Below are positions 22,831 through 36,900 of a DNA stretch of 64,000 nt, piece after piece (positions within the stretch are counted from its first letter, which is position 1; every line of letters starts with the position of its first letter). The stretch covers positions 2,480,001-2,544,000 of the forward strand of contig JANATF010000002.1 of the NCBI GenBank assembly GCA_029449245.1, written 5' to 3'. This DNA comes from Mortierella alpina (taxonomy: Eukaryota; Mortierellomycota; Mortierellomycetes; Mortierellales; Mortierellaceae). The position numbers and the translations under genes were made by a program. Below the pieces are notes generated by a model, which was not told the origin of the DNA, ran no database searches, and worked only from the letters and a program-made list of their open reading frames with translations.

Positions 22831-25800
22831 AATAGCAGCATGGCTATTCTCTGCAATTCATTCGGTCAGCCCCCTCATACATGCTGCGTGAACGCAAGGA
22901 CGCACACCCGATCATTCAAGGAGGCAGTGAAATACTAAATAATGTGGTGGCCCAACGCCGTCAAGCACAAGGGGATTGAGTGAGCATTTTTTTTTTTATT
23001 GCTTCGCATTTTATTATAGTATGGAGACTGCATTCAATCGCCGGTCGAACATTTATCTATTGCCAGAGGGGATCCATAACAAAGTGCTAAGCGCATGTAC
23101 AGGCCTCGACATATAGACGAAGGGGTATTACTGGCACTCGCTTTCCTTTGCTCTGATGTTTTTTTCTGTTACTTTTGCTGTTCGCTTAAGCGCCTACAGC
23201 GCAGGGAGATGTTTATGCCGGATAAGATTACCAGTAGAGAAGGGGTTTGCTCGATTACTTTCAGAAACAACCATGACTGCGGTGACCTGAAGACCCCCGC
23301 TCGCATTCGACACTCCCAGCAGAAACAGCATTATGGAACGGACTTTTTATTGTCAAATACCGGGTGTTGGTTGGTTCATTACAGACAGGAGAAGCTGGTT
23401 GTGCCTGGTTGTGAGCATGCTTCAAGAAGTCTGTGTCGTGTTGGGTACGAGATCGGAGACATGGCTAGAAAAGGAAGTAATTTCAGGGATGAATTAGCTA
23501 TGGGGCGGACGAATATTGTGGTGACCCTCTTTGCGCGCGGAGAGCGGGAAGCAGAGGAGCATACGCACACAGCACCGACACAAGAAAAGGGAAAAAATGA
23601 AGCATTGCTTAGCCGGCTTCCTTTATGATTACGGATCATGCTTCTTGACATCACACAGGAAACAGGTCCATCCACAACAATTCTAAATCAAAAGAGGGAT
23701 CGGACACGCGTTCCTTTTTCCGCTCTCGACTTTGACAACCTTCAAAAACTGTCCCCTCCGTATAGAATGCAATTGAATATCGGCACTATATATAACCATT
23801 GTCGTCTTGGCAATTGAGCAAAAAAAGGATTTCTGGAGTTGCTGCCCTAAAAAGGCAATACAAGCGCTTTTTCGTCACTGTTGTACTCTCCACCATCCGG
23901 CCCGTACGCGCCTAGAGTCGGGTTCTAATCCGCGATTGTCAATGCGACCCTGCCGCTTCTCCCTCTTCTCCCCACACCTAGGGAATTGCTCGATGTAAGA
24001 CACAGTACCGCAGCAGAGTCGCGTAAAGCAGCGTCCTGTCTTAATTGGATACGTTGACACTCTCGCCTGCCATCGCCTTGGCGCGAGCATCGGCGCTCGA
24101 TGGTCAGTGGCAAGGGTTGCATGATGAATAGCAGATGTCGCCTCTGACCTTGAGATCATGCCATGTCTTGCTTGGTGCCAAGAACACAATGTTAGTAGGT
24201 GGTTTATTACCAGGGGTGCAAAATAGGGAATAAACCTCAAAGTCTAGGCTTTCAAATCATTGCCTTTATGATTGCCAGAATCTTCGTCATGCAGCATGAG
24301 GAATGCTCATGAACGTTGACCTTGCAGCAGCCAAGCCGTTCGATAAACAGGTTGGTGCATCATTGGCTGTTGGAGTCGTTTTGATTTCAGCAAGGCCCCG
24401 CGGACAGTTATCTGTCCCATACTCCAGATGACACGTTGCAAGTTTTCCACGTTGGCTCCAACAAAAAATAAATCTATTTACGAACCACCTGGATGCACTG
24501 AAGGCTTGCCCATATTTTGTCTTTTGTAGTTGAGGGCATTCATGGCAATATTATGATGGTGCAAGACAACAGCCCTTCAGAACTGAGTGTGAGATGTGAT
24601 TACAGTAAAGTTCTCTGTAGGTTCACAGACCGGCTGTACACATGGCTGCAGCCTCATAGCGGCTGCTATTTTTATTTGGCATGAAGTTGTTAGAAATTCT
24701 GTCGACTTTCAAAATATTGATCACAGAAAAGGGGCTCTGAAGAACAGGACCGTGGACGCACTGCTGCACTTGCCAAGCAATTACATTACAGGTTGATACA
24801 CCGTGATCGTTATCGACTACTCAAGGGTTATATGACATGTACTGCAGATATCCGTAGTATGGAGTATCCAACTGTGGGGCTTTTGTCTCGGCATTCGGGG
24901 ATTAGCGGTCAGCCATGAAGGCTTCTCTCGAAGAAAACGCTTCACGTCCTGCCCTCCAAATGTCCTGCCATAAATCAGGTATCCGATTGCGACAAGTCCC
25001 GATCTCCCGGGTGCACGAACATATTGCTTGAACAAAGAGTCATTACCTCCGACATTAACGTTTGAAGGAGTGCATGGATAGCTCAGTTTGGAGCGTAGTT
25101 TAGAGTTCTTCGCATTTGCAGTAGTCAATTGCTCTTTTCACAAAGCGCCGCAGTCGTATGTGCATGATGTGGTCCTTGACGTCTCGTGCTGGACCGTTCG
25201 CTGCCGAGGATCTCCTGGGTAGAGTATTTCAAGACATGCCGAAGGTCGGAATGTGGCAGAGCGCGGTCTATGACGTTTTGTTGCAAGGGGAAAGTTTTGT
25301 GCTCTAAATTTTAAAATTCGAATATGATTTGCATCGGTTAAAAGGGTAAAGAAGTTCCACCCTGCAGTCCGTGGAGAAGAGCGTGGAGAAAGGGCAATGA
25401 TATTTCCAGTTTTTTGCTCTCGCTCGCTTGACAATGACACATTTCGGCAAATTGACATATTAATGTAGACACTTCCTTTCGAACACCCTGACCGGACAAT
25501 GGTTCAAAACGAATGATAGAGCCCGCACGCCTTGATGATTGCTCCTTCTCATTCGCATGCCAGGATCCTAATCTGGTGGAGTAACCATGCAAGATGACGA
25601 ACTCGAGCCACATCTCTTGTTCTGAAACCTCATCTGAGCTTTGGACACTGCTCGTTGCATAACAAACACCTGCGAAAGGAAATAAAAGAAGGAAAAAAAA
25701 ACCTTGTAGGCAACAAGCGTAACACCGGCAAGTTCTGTCCCTGCGTGCTGTCCGTACCATGGCTACACCTCGTCTTAAGCGACCATGAACACTACGAACA

Positions 25801-27859
25801 TAGGAGCCAACAGATGTCCTGACGAGAGGTGGATGGTAACAATAGATAAAGCCCGTTTGCAGGGAGGGAGCTCTATATGGAAGTTGCGGCCCGAAAAAGG
25901 CGTACTGCTTTCTGCAAATACACTATGGATCCCCGGAAGACCTAGATTTGGAATAAGATTTGAAGCCGATAATTCAAACTCACACGGTCCCGCTCTCCGG
26001 GATACATCGCGCAAGGCTGATCCTTTTACATGTACACAGGATAACACTGCATCGATAAACGTTCTGTCGCCATCCTGGTTTGAGGCAGTATCCACGTTTT
26101 GTAGCGATGCAATTCACCTTTTTTTTTTGTATGAACAACGCCTTTTAACAATCATGCCAAGAGACTGAGATTCCCCTGCCCGCAGTTTTTAAGATCCATG
26201 CGTTTTTCACCTCTGCTGCGAGTGGAAGAGTGCGAGTATGTATAGAAGTATAGATGTTTACATGGAATACATCATCTATGCGGAGAGGTGAGGAAATAAG
26301 GCGCCGCGCATGGCGCTGGTGATGATCTTCGGAGTCAGGATGAGGTTGAACAACTTTAAGTTTCGATGTATGCACACGATACACACCGTATTATTTTTTG
26401 CTAATGTTCCTGCATTGCACATATCAACACGCACTCTACATAAGCGCGCATATTCATTACAAACGCTCCTTGTGCAAGCCCTCTTTTGTTTTGCAGGACC
26501 AGTAATGAAGAAGCACCCTCTCTCCTCTGGACATTCACAAGGTGTTATGTATCTAATTGCCCACCAAAAACTTTGGCGGTTCGGTTTAACTGCTTGGCAG
26601 ACACCTATGGAGTTTCTGTTTTTTAAGGGAAACGCCGCGTTCTTGAATGTTTGTTCGAAACCCATATCTGCGCCCGTGTGTATTTCGAAATTGTGTGCAC
26701 AAGTAAGCTGATCATTATCATCTCTAATATGAGTAGCGATTCAACAAAGAAGGGCTCAAAAGACAGGACCTCACGAGTAAACGAGCCTCGATGAGGGTGG
26801 CCCCTTATCGCTGAACAGTACAGGAGCAAAAGTCCATGCTCAACGTTTATGCAACTGGTTTATCACTTCATGACTTGGCGGGACGAGTTCCGATATGACC
26901 GTGGCACACCGCTACTCTAAATAAGCTTGTTGATGTGGTGCTATTCTCAGGGGCGTGCAGCATAACACTGCCCAAAATAGAGCAGGATAAACCGCGAAAA
27001 CACCATTCGCGCCGTGAAATGTCTATTGGTGAAGTTCTTTTGTGGCGTGCTTTGAATTTTGAGTTTCTTCGCCTCATGATAGAACAAGAAGATGCAACGT
27101 TCTTGTTTCTATGAAGTGGGGCTAGTAAGGAAGGAGTGTATGGGATCTCAATGATAATGTAATAATGTAACCCGCAAGGTCATGGTGCTTCGAGTTCAAG
27201 GTGCCTACGGCTGCACTGCCACATTGGCATCCAAAGCCTTGCACTTCCTATGCAGCGACGTTGGTACGCGTACGCTGCTCGGACTTGATTTCGTAAGACA
27301 CGCGCCACAATATCAGTCCACGTTGTCGAGAGCACAAAATCTCTAAGGCGCCGCGGCCAGAGCCTTTTTTGGGAGCATAGGTTCAACGCTGGGTGTCCCG
27401 TGTTGTTCCTTGGCGATTCTGTAGTCATGTGGTCTCTGGGCTCAGGGACTTCTGGAGACACGGCTGCCATGCTCGCTTTGATCTTTTCAAACTTGGTCGC
27501 CTCCTCTGTTGCCAACCTCTGTGCCTTTGACATCCACACCATTTTCAGAAAGGGGGAGATCTGTTTGATCTCTTGTACAGTACAATATCATAATTGAGGG
27601 CATCGCTTTTGTCGAGCGTTCACCTTCATGGAATTCTTGGACATTCATGCGCATGGCTAACAAAAGATACACGTACAGAGCACAAAGAATGGATGGCGAA
27701 GTTGTATTTTTTTTCTTGACCCGCACATCATCGCACTCTCTTTCTCATTCAATGTATACACCCCCCCACGTCCCCTTCCCACCCGCTATCATTTTCCAAG
27801 CGCTATTGGAAGTGTGAATACAGAAGCGAAAGAAGTTCTTCCTTCATTCCTCAGTCAGT
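22831..27859. other. gene-poor 5-kb region
   Basis: Short frames on both strands only. Most have no coding character. One stretch (25300-26130, minus) reads more like protein and is listed separately. The end of the region (about 27750-27790) is C-rich and lies just upstream of the kinase/Sel1 gene, so it may be its promoter. No tRNA, rRNA or transposase signature was found. Confidence 0.45.
25300..26130 (-). pseudogene. possible decayed lectin-like coding relic
   Basis: Two neighbouring minus-strand frames look protein-like. One (25775-26095) has FIDAVLSCVHVKGSALRDVS and later GRNFHIELPP. The other, after a plausible acceptor (CTTTCGCAG at about 25673), has MWLEFVILHGYSTRLGSW and SIIRFEPLSGQGVRKEVSTL. 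The pattern of W..FVT..GR...G and I.GF.G.SG...D in fungal jacalin-like beta-prism repeats is loosely recalled. A stop codon separates the two frames near 25765 and I could not build a phase-consistent gene. The resemblance is weak and may be chance. Confidence 0.2.
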
Positions 27860-30800
27860 ATGTTGTGTTCCTGGTCGGTTAATTACAGGGTAAGGTGAAG
27901 TCATACCATATATTCTCCACTGACACGCTGATCGAAGTGTTGTTAGTAACGTGTATCTGCTCCTTCGCGAGCTATCTCGCTCTAGACAGACATTATCGAG
28001 CTGAAAGAAAAGATTGGTGGTGGCGCTCAAGCAGAAATCTTCACGGCCAAGTGCGGCCTCGATAACGTTGTGGTCAAGAGGTTCCTCGATTCGACACATA
28101 AGAGCACAAAACAAGAAGTCGAGATCATCAAGGATCTCACTCACGTACACATTGTCCAGTTTTACCATGTTCATCATGACATGATTGTCATGGAGCACGT
28201 TGAAGGGGGCAGTCTGGCTGATGCAATCGTGGGGAAGAGTCTCAAAAGCTGGGACACCAAGACGCAAATCGCAAAAGATATCTCTCTCGGACTTGCACAT
28301 CTTCATTCTCAAGGCATCATCCATTGCGACATCAAGAGCTCCAACATTCTACTTACTCAGCACAAGGAGGCCAGGATATGCGACTTTGGACTTGCGATGA
28401 GAGTTGGTGAGAGTGGCGGAGGAGGCACCCTTCAGTGGATGGCGCCAGAGTTGCTACAGAATCCGCCGGTGCACACAAGCAAGTCTGATGTATATGCATT
28501 AGGAATGGTCATGTGGGAGATGGCGTCCGAGTCCACGCAGCCATACCGAGAGCACACTCCCCACGGAGTCATTAGTTGCATATTGAACGGCATCCTCGAG
28601 GAGTATTCGGACGACACGCCAGAGGCTTACGCGGCTTGTATTCAGATGTGTTGGAAGCTAGCGCCTGAAGAGAGACCCATTGCCATGGATATGCTTCCAG
28701 ATGTCAAGTCCTCATCGCAGAGAAACGACGTACAGGAGCCGATGACTGCGAGGGACCAAGGCGAAAAAGAATATTATTTCAAGGCCCTGAAGCAGTATTT
28801 CAAAACCAGCGAAGGCCCAGGATTCATGGAAATACTCCATAGCTGCGGCATGCTTCCTGAAAAAGGAAAGACGATGGATTGGTTTGATACGTCTACCGGC
28901 GGCAATGAGTCCGCAAGGGCCATGTTTAGGATGGGTAGGATATATTACGATGGTCAAGGGGTGAAACAGGACTATGGCCAAGCCTTAGAGTGGTACCTTG
29001 CTGCAAGCGAAGCTGGAGTGTGTGCAGCTATGCTCAAGATCAGTCAGATGTATCAACATGGCCGAGGCGTTGAGCAGGATGACAGCAAATCGGCATCGTG
29101 GTATGGAAAGGCGGAGAGGGCAGTGAAGGAACAAGACATGCTTAACAATCGCATAGTACATCACGATGCTAGTGTCTCAGAGCATCACAGAAGAGCGATG
29201 GAGTGGTTTAACAATTCAGCAAGTATTGAATCAGCTGTAGTTGCATTGAACATCGGCGATACGTACTATCATGGTGGGGACCTAGAACAGGATTACGGCA
29301 GTGCAATAGAATGGTACCTCAAGGCGACCGACGCAGGAAATGCTGCGGCGATGATCAAAGTCGGTGCAGTGTACTGGCACGGTCAAGGGGTCGAGCAGGA
29401 CTACGGCAGGGCTACGAAGTGGTTCCTCAAGGCAAGCGACGCTGGAAATGCTGATGCCATGGTCATCTCCGGCATGATGTACCATAATGGCGAAGGTGTT
29501 GAGCAGGACTATAGCAAGGCTATGGAATGGTACCTCAAAGCAAGTGATACCGCTGGAGAAACTGTTGCTATGTTCAAGATGGGGGTTCTGTATAGCGATG
29601 GTCTTGGTGTTGAACAAAACTATGGCAAGGCTATGGAGCTGTATACTAAAGCAAGCGATGGTGGAAATGCTGATGCCATGTTCCAAATCGGAACCATGCA
29701 CTACAGTGGTCATGGTGTTGAGCAGGATTACGGCAAGGCTATGGAGTGGTATCTCAAGGCAAGCAACGCTGGAAATGCTCGTGCTATGAGCGGCATCGGG
29801 ATCATGTACCGGCATGGTCGCGGTGTTGAGCAGGATTACCCCAAGGCTATGGAGTGGTATCTCAAGGCAAGCGACGCTGGAAATGCCCGTGCCATGAGCG
29901 ATATCGGGATCATGTACCGGCATGGTCGAGGTGTTGAGCAGGACTACAGCAAGGCTATGGAGTGGTATCTTAAGGCAAGCAATGTCGGGAATGCTCGAGC
30001 CATGAGCGACATCGGGATAATGTACCGGCATGGTCGAGGTGTCGAACAAGACTACAGCAAAGCTATGGTGTGGTACCTCAAAGCAAGTGGCGTTGGAGAT
30101 GCAACTGCCATGTTCAATATTGGGGTCATGTACCGGCATGGTCGAGGTGTCGAACAAGACTACAGAAAGGCTCTGGAGTGGTACCTCAGAGCAAGCGATG
30201 CTGGAAGTGCCGATGCCATGTTCAACATCGGGGTCATGTACGACAATGGTCGAGGCGCTGAGCAGGATTACAGCAGGGCTATGGATTGGTTCGTCAAAGC
30301 AAGCGATGCTGGGAATGCAACTGCCACACTCAATATCGGGATCATGCACCGCTATGGCCGAGGTGTGGAACAGAACTATGGCAAGGCCATGGGGTGGTAC
30401 CTCAAAGCGAGTGACGCTGGAAATGCCACTGCCATGCTCAACATCGGGCTTATGTACGACTCAGGTCTTGGTGTTGAGCATAGCTACGGCAAGGCTATGG
30501 AGTGGTACCGTAAAGCAGGCGACGGTGGAAATGCTGAGGCCATGTTCTACATTGGTTTGATGTACCAGCATGGTCGCGGTGTTGAGCAGGACTACTGCAA
30601 GGCTATGGAGTGCTTTCTCAAAGGAAGCGATGGCGGAAGTGCAGCGGCCATGTGCAGCATTGGTGACATTTACGACAATGGCCACGATATTGCGAAGGGC
30701 TATGGCAAGGTGATGAAATGGTGCATTCGGGGAAGATCTCGGGGTGGCAAAGGCATTGCAAAAGATCAGAGCCAGGCTTTACTATGGTATGCAAAGGCGC

Positions 30801-30886
30801 GCGATGCAGGCTCGGCAAAAGCTGATGCCCGACTCATAAAAATGCAGCATGAAAGTCTGCAAAAGCGTTGGCGTTGGTTTTTGTGA
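27860..30886 (+). CDS. TKL-like protein kinase fused to ~16 Sel1 repeats
   Basis: Model exons 27860-27889 and 27986-30886; 976 residues. The first coding exon is only ten codons (MLCSWSVNYR), joined in phase 0 to TDIIELKEKIGGGAQAE. Residues ~12-250 form a kinase: glycine loop IGGGAQAE (20-27), Lys41 in VVVKRF, HCDIKSSN (123-130; Cys replaces the Arg of HRD), CDFG (Asp143), APE (163-165), and SDVYALGMVMWEM, of TKL/receptor-kinase style. Residues ~319-960 are Sel1-type repeats of 36 residues (GNAxAMxxIGxMYxxGxGVEQDYxKAMEWYLKASDA), helical hairpins that act as protein-binding scaffolds, as in Chs4/Skt5 and Sel1/Hrd3. The second repeat has an insertion. Such kinase-Sel1 fusions occur in early-diverging fungi, often in large families. 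Substrates are unknown. The start codon is the best available, not proven. Confidence 0.88.
28910..30836 (+). repeat. tandem 108-nt repeats coding for Sel1 units
   Basis: About 16 consecutive units of 108 nt (36 codons) plus a partial one. Units at about 29,770-30,200 are nearly identical at both protein and DNA level (IGIMYRHGRGVEQDY occurs three times), which points to recent unit duplication or gene conversion. Because of the repeat the opposite strand also stays open for 355 codons (29282-30349); this is a shadow. Confidence 0.9.
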
Positions 30887-30979
30887 ACCGATATTGCTTC
30901 ATCAAGGCGCTTGTACTTGGTGTGAGCAGCCCCACAAAGGTATTATTAATAAACGATGCCATATTTTACAATGCGGCGT

Positions 30980-33900
30980 CTATAATTCTTCATCGTCCAT
31001 CGCGACCCTTCCTTCCCAAAGATCGTGCAGCCCAGACGCCTCGACCTTCTCAGCATGAAACTCCGCTACTGCCAGCAGCCCGGCCTCTAGCCCAGTCGTC
31101 ACCACATGCACGATCGGAGGGATGTCCTCCTTCTTGAACCCCAAATGGCCCAGCGGTAGCGGCGTGTTTGGCAGGATGTCAAGTGCCGGCTGAAAGACAA
31201 TCTGCTCTCGCGCTTGGAACGCCAGTTGCGGTTCTTTACTGTCCAAGTCTCTGGCGCCGTTTACCTCGCTAGTGCCATTTGCATCTCCTGCTGACACAGG
31301 TGTGGGTGATGTTGTAGTTGCAGACGCCTTTGTAGTTATAGTCGCCGTACTGGAGTTCGCTGTTGCTGCATGTCCGACCTGAGTGCCGTCGAAATCGGTA
31401 TCCGTGCTTACATGGCCATTGGTGACGGGCGATATCGCGGGAAGAAGGGACATAGGCGATACGATGGTTGGTATGGGCGTGGCCTCAGAAGTTTGATTCA
31501 ACCCATTGGCTAAAACCTCAGGGTCTCCAATCTTGCCTGCCACTGACGTTGGATGAGCTCCCGAAGTGGCCAAAGATCCTGTTGCTACTGCTACTGCTGC
31601 AGTATTGGACCCATTCAACGTCCTGTCGTTCGAATCCTGCGCGACCACGAGGCCCCTGGAGACTTCATTAGTTGTGGCGCTAGAAGCTGCATCTTGGATA
31701 TTGAATCTCGCCAGCGAATGTCCTCCTATCGACTCTGCATCCACCCCTGCTGCACCAGTTGCCACAGGTGATTCCATAGTCGCGGCAGCTGCCGATCCAA
31801 GCGCGGAGTCCTCGGCCAGGTTCCTGGAATCCTTAAAGTTCCTGATACTCAACTCTTCCAAGAATCGCTGAAAATTCTTCTCAACACCTCGGAATAAACG
31901 GTAGTCCGTCGCAATGTCAATTAGTCCCGCGAATTGGGTCTTACAGATGTGTTCGATCACTTGACTGTCGATGGCCTGCCAGGACTCCATGACTTGACTT
32001 GTGGCTGGCAGTTTAGCAATCGTGGCCGAAGTTGGATTTCGGATCCGATCAAACCATTGGTCCAGCGTAAACCCATTGGCTGTGCTCTGTTCAAGGTTCT
32101 GGAGCGTGTACTTTTGAAGGCTCAACAAAGCCAGATCGATGCTGGTGAGCCGATGGACCATGGGCCTGTCAACGTCAGAGTATATCAAGTACCGGTCCAG
32201 GCTTGCCTTCACGCCTTGAACACTCGCATGGGTGCACTCCTTGTCGGACAAGAAATATGGGAAGAAGGAGAGATCGAGATCCCCGATTGAAACCTGAACG
32301 CGACCCACTGCATTCCACGCTGAATGGATCCGGTTCTGAAGACTGATTGGCATCGAGTCGCTTGATGATGGAGATCTAGGACGCGTGGATGGCGACAGGC
32401 TAGTGTTGGGTTGCTGCAGACTTGAGGGTGTCAGCAGCGGTTTCTTAAGTTCTTCTTTGGCTGCAGACTGCTTCTGCTCCATCGTGCTCAGCAGCCGTGA
32501 CACCAAGTGCTTGAACACAGGTACAGTCTTGGCTCCAGCCAGCAATCGCAGACCCTGGAGGTGAGCAATGATTGCATGGGAAACATCACGGTCCAGGTCG
32601 GGTCCATTCCAATGATCCTGCAATACCAGGCGCGCCGGCTCTACGGCCAGAATGAGGAATTTTTTGTAATCGTACGAGAGCATGGATGTCATCCGCTTGG
32701 TCCGCACTACCACCTCCATGATTGAGCATGGGAACTTGGGCTGTAGTGTCACCTTGGCTAGTGTCTCCAGGGACAGACCTTCGATCACCATGTAGCCCTC
32801 CAGCCAGCCTCGCTCCATAGGCAGGAACTGCAGGTCCAAAGGACCAGTTGTGACAGATGCCGACCTGGGGTGAAATGGACGCAGCTTGGTTCGCAAACGC
32901 ACGTCATCCAACTTGAAGTCCATCTTGCCGATCTGAGATCCCAAATCACCCGTGATCCTCATTTGCTGAAGCAGCGCTGCCACAAAGACATTGTACCCAA
33001 GGAAGCTGGACTCCCTCTTCCCTGCCACAAGCGCTCCTCCCGTAGATGCTGCAGGTCCCTCCATTCCGCTGTGCGAATGCAAAGAGACAGAGGGTTCAAA
33101 GCCATGTGCGCTGGACGTTGAGCGGCTCACAGTGAGTCCGTCGCGAATAAGGTAGTTGGCCTGGTCCATCCAGATCATTTTCATCAACACCAGGATCTCA
33201 GCTTGTCGAAGATCAAAGTCGATGGCGATCTTTCTAAAATCAACAGCGACAGAGAGCGTCTTCTTGTTGTTGACATCGGCTTGCCTTTTGGTCTCCGCCA
33301 CAGCATTGAAGATCAGGCCTTTTGTCTCCAGCTTGAATCCTTTGTCCTGCGAAAAGATATGGTGTGTATGCGACGACGCGCCCTCAAACGTTCCTGCAAT
33401 CGTGCTCGAGGAATTTCCAGACCGCTCAGAGTTATAACTGACTAAGATATTGCCTTGCTCAAATGTCAGGACCGACATCACCTTGGCCATTGGCTGACAA
33501 TTGAACTCGATCGTCGTCTTCTCAATAAAGAGGTAGCACGAGATGATGAGTGCTTGTCTCTTGGATGAAAACTGCTGCAGGGCGCCTTCAGTCTCATTCA
33601 AAGAGCCCGCAGTCTGCGCGGCATCGTCTCCACCAAGGACCGACGGTGTGGATGGAGCAACAGCGATTGCTAGCACTTCAGACTCAGAGTACTGTCGCTG
33701 CTTTCGAATGCCGATCTTTAGGCCCGAAACAATATCCTGGAAGAACGGCACCAGAGATGGATAGAAAGTATTCTCGCACGAATGAATGTTCACTTCTGCA
33801 TGGATCCTGGGGGGTCCTGCGGCTTGCAGTTCTGCCAGATCATCTCCTAATGGGAAGCGAAGACTGATCCAAAGTGAAAGACCCGGGATGATGAATCGAT

Positions 33901-36900
33901 CAACTCCCGATACCTCAGCACCGACGTGGGCAAAGTTCGCCTCCGAGTCCATGAATTTAGAGGTTTTGGGCAGCTTGGCGACATAGCTTTTGGGGTAGAA
34001 CCGGCAGACACTTTTGCTGCACTGGAATGTGTTTTCAATTTTCCAGATTACCAGACTGGAAGCTTGAGGCATGGGTGCGACCTCACTCTTGGGGGTTGAA
34101 GCCGGCGTGGAGTTGTCGGGCTTGGTGGCGCCGCCTGGCATTGCAGAACCAGTCTGGTCAACATTCAAGGAGATGACCAGGTCTTTACTGTTATCATACA
34201 CGTCGCTGAGGGTGTTGATGTATCGCACGATGGCTGGGTCAATGTCGAGTTCGAAGCCAGAGACAGTTGCCTTGGATGAGATCTCTTGGTGACCAGGAGA
34301 GCTCTTGCTCGCTTCGACCTGGCAGGAGATGTTTGGGAAGGACAGACGGTTCATCTTTGGATGGCTCCTCGATCGGAAGTGCTCATCCTTGCTTTGATCA
34401 AACCGCGGCACAAACTGCGCACAGAGATGGCTAAGTGTACCGGACGATGTCTCCCCGCTCTTGGTCAAGACCTCAATCAACGTCGCAGAAATCAAGAACG
34501 CCTCAACCAGGCGCTCGCTGCTGTCCATGATATCCTCGCGCCTATCCAGGGGAATGGCAACGGCTACATCCTCAATCTTCAAAAAAATTTCAGTAGCCTC
34601 GAGCATCGACCGGGTGTTGTCCTTGTAGGTAGGGACATCGACATCGAGCGACTTGATGATTCTCTTGGTGTTGTCTGCCAGTTTGGCCATATCCGATGCC
34701 TTGAGTTCCTTTCGCCGCTCCAGTTCTTGTGTGTAGTACGAGTACAGACCAATGATCCTGCTGACCGACTGGGGCTGCATAAGCGCATGCACCCTTAGGA
34801 GACTCACGTAGAAGGAGCTGACAGGTGTTTGCAGGAATCGATCCTTGTCCGACGTCTTGGGGCTAAAGTTCTGGACGTTGAGATTGATGGTGATGTATGC
34901 GAGTCGAAGCTTCCGCGCGCGCATGTCTTCTGCTCGGGAGCCCAGGCGAATGTTTCCAATATGATGGTTCAGCGACAGCGTGATGCTCTGCGCGTACAGC
35001 CTCCAGGCGAGTCGGGTCCTGATGATGTCTGTAGGGAACGCTGTCACTGGGCCGGGACTTGGATTGTTCGTGATAACTCCCTTCAGCAGGTCCGACTCGA
35101 AGTACAAAATGGCCGAAGGACTTATGGCCGCGATGCTTAGCCCCACCAACGTCACCTTCACAGAGTACAGCATCGCAGACGCATTTGTCGCAGCTGGTGT
35201 GGTTGCAGATGAAGCGGAGGTGGGATTGGGCCTGGATCCTTTAGACAAGATATCAATCAGCTCATTCAACTCTGCACCAAGGAGCGACTGTGCTGTCAAG
35301 ATGTGGTCCAGCATGTTGACGTTCACCGTCATCTCCACAAAGTCGAACGATACGGACGATTCCAGCTTCTTGGGATGCCTCGCCCCACGTGCTAAAGCAG
35401 AGATTGAGGATCGTCTGGTCCGAGCAGGGGCGGCTGTGTCGACGACATTCATCACACTCCCAGAGGCACGAATAACAGGCAAAGAGAAACTGGCTGCATG
35501 CTTGTCCTCCAAAAGTCTCGATCGTTCTTCACCCTTGGATTTGGGCTGGTTGGCGATAAAGTCGACGGACTGCCGAAGCAGTTGTACCGTGTACGTCAGC
35601 TGGGGGACGGAAAATGGCAGACCTGGAGGGACGTCGTGGAGCATGATCATGAAATCAGCGGCTTCGTACTGGAAGAGCAGCGAAGGCAGCATGTGCGACT
35701 CAAGTGTGAGTGTCTTGAGGACGATCTGGACCTTCAACTCCCGCGGTACCGATGGTGTCACGACTTTAGGTTGTGTCTTACGATCCGCCTCCCACTCATT
35801 CATGACGCCCTGAAACAAGAAGTCGAAACTCTGCATGTTCTCTTCCCTCCAATCTTTGGCAAAGAGATACAACTTGAGGATGCTGCGTGGGAGGGCAATG
35901 TTCACTTGCTTAAATGTCACCAGCAAATTTATGACCTCTCGCGGAACGCTGACCTTGGTCTGCTTGGGCTTTTTAGCCGGCGTGAACTGGCTGAGTGTCG
36001 CTTCAGAATTGATGCCGACGATGCCGAATGTCAGCAGCTCCTTGGTTGGCATTGAGGCCGAGGCAGCACTGTCTTTGGAGTAGATCCGTTCCTTGAGGGA
36101 CGAGTTGATACTGCTGATGTTGGTAGCCAGAGATGCGACCAACTTGTTGAACCCAGATTTGGCTGCCGTTGATCCCTCGGGGTTTGATCCGGAGCTCCTG
36201 GCCACAGATATCCCCTCAATGTCCTGGCTAGGGAATGTCCTCTGCTTTGCAAAATTGAGCGCGGAAACTTGGATCTGCGAAAAAATGACCTGGGCCGACA
36301 AGTTGTGTGCCGTCATGGTGATCCGGATGGTTTCCACAACTGCCATGCCATTAAAGACAACATCGAACCTGTCAATCACCTCCAATAGGTTGGACTCGTT
36401 ACTCGGAATCGTGGCAGCAGTAGCCTCGCGAGTAAGTTGAATCGATTGTCTTGGGGACGATGGACCTATGACATTGTACCGAAGACAATTACCAGAAGTG
36501 TGAGAGATAAAAAAGAGGGCGGCTAACACAATCTCTGCACGCAAGAGGAACAGTAGATTGTCAAGGTTCGTTGCAGCAGGTACTTACTTTCGAATGATTT
36601 GCGTCCTTCCGGCTGCCGCTTGTCGGTAGGGTACTCCAGGATCTTGTTGAACTGCGGAGTGAATATCCGCTCGATTCGCAGGATGTGGCGTGTAAAGGCA
36701 ATGATGACGGGGTTGACATCGATTTCGGCACTGCTGAACCCCGTCTTTACTGCGATATCCAAAAATCCGGTCGTCAGGCGATTGGTCTCACTGGCGATAG
36801 GGACCCCAGGAAACAGACTGGCCTGCGCTAGAACATCGGGGCGGTACCTGGATTCGAAGTTGAACTCGAGGCCCGTGATCCTCATCCTGTTCTCCATTTG

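Noticed and set aside
23915-23940. B-box-like GGTTCTAATCC
   Set aside because: No T stem or upstream A box at a suitable distance.
25785-26168. 127-codon plus-strand frame in the gene-poor region
   Set aside because: No recognisable family, no supporting splice or promoter context, and it overlaps the minus-strand relic.
29282-30349. 355-codon antisense frame opposite the Sel1 array
   Set aside because: It mirrors the 36-codon repeat period of the sense gene and has no independent domain or splice context.
31468-36440. Several plus-strand frames of 70-280 codons inside CSF1
   Set aside because: All are shadows of the long minus-strand exon, which has clear family text.
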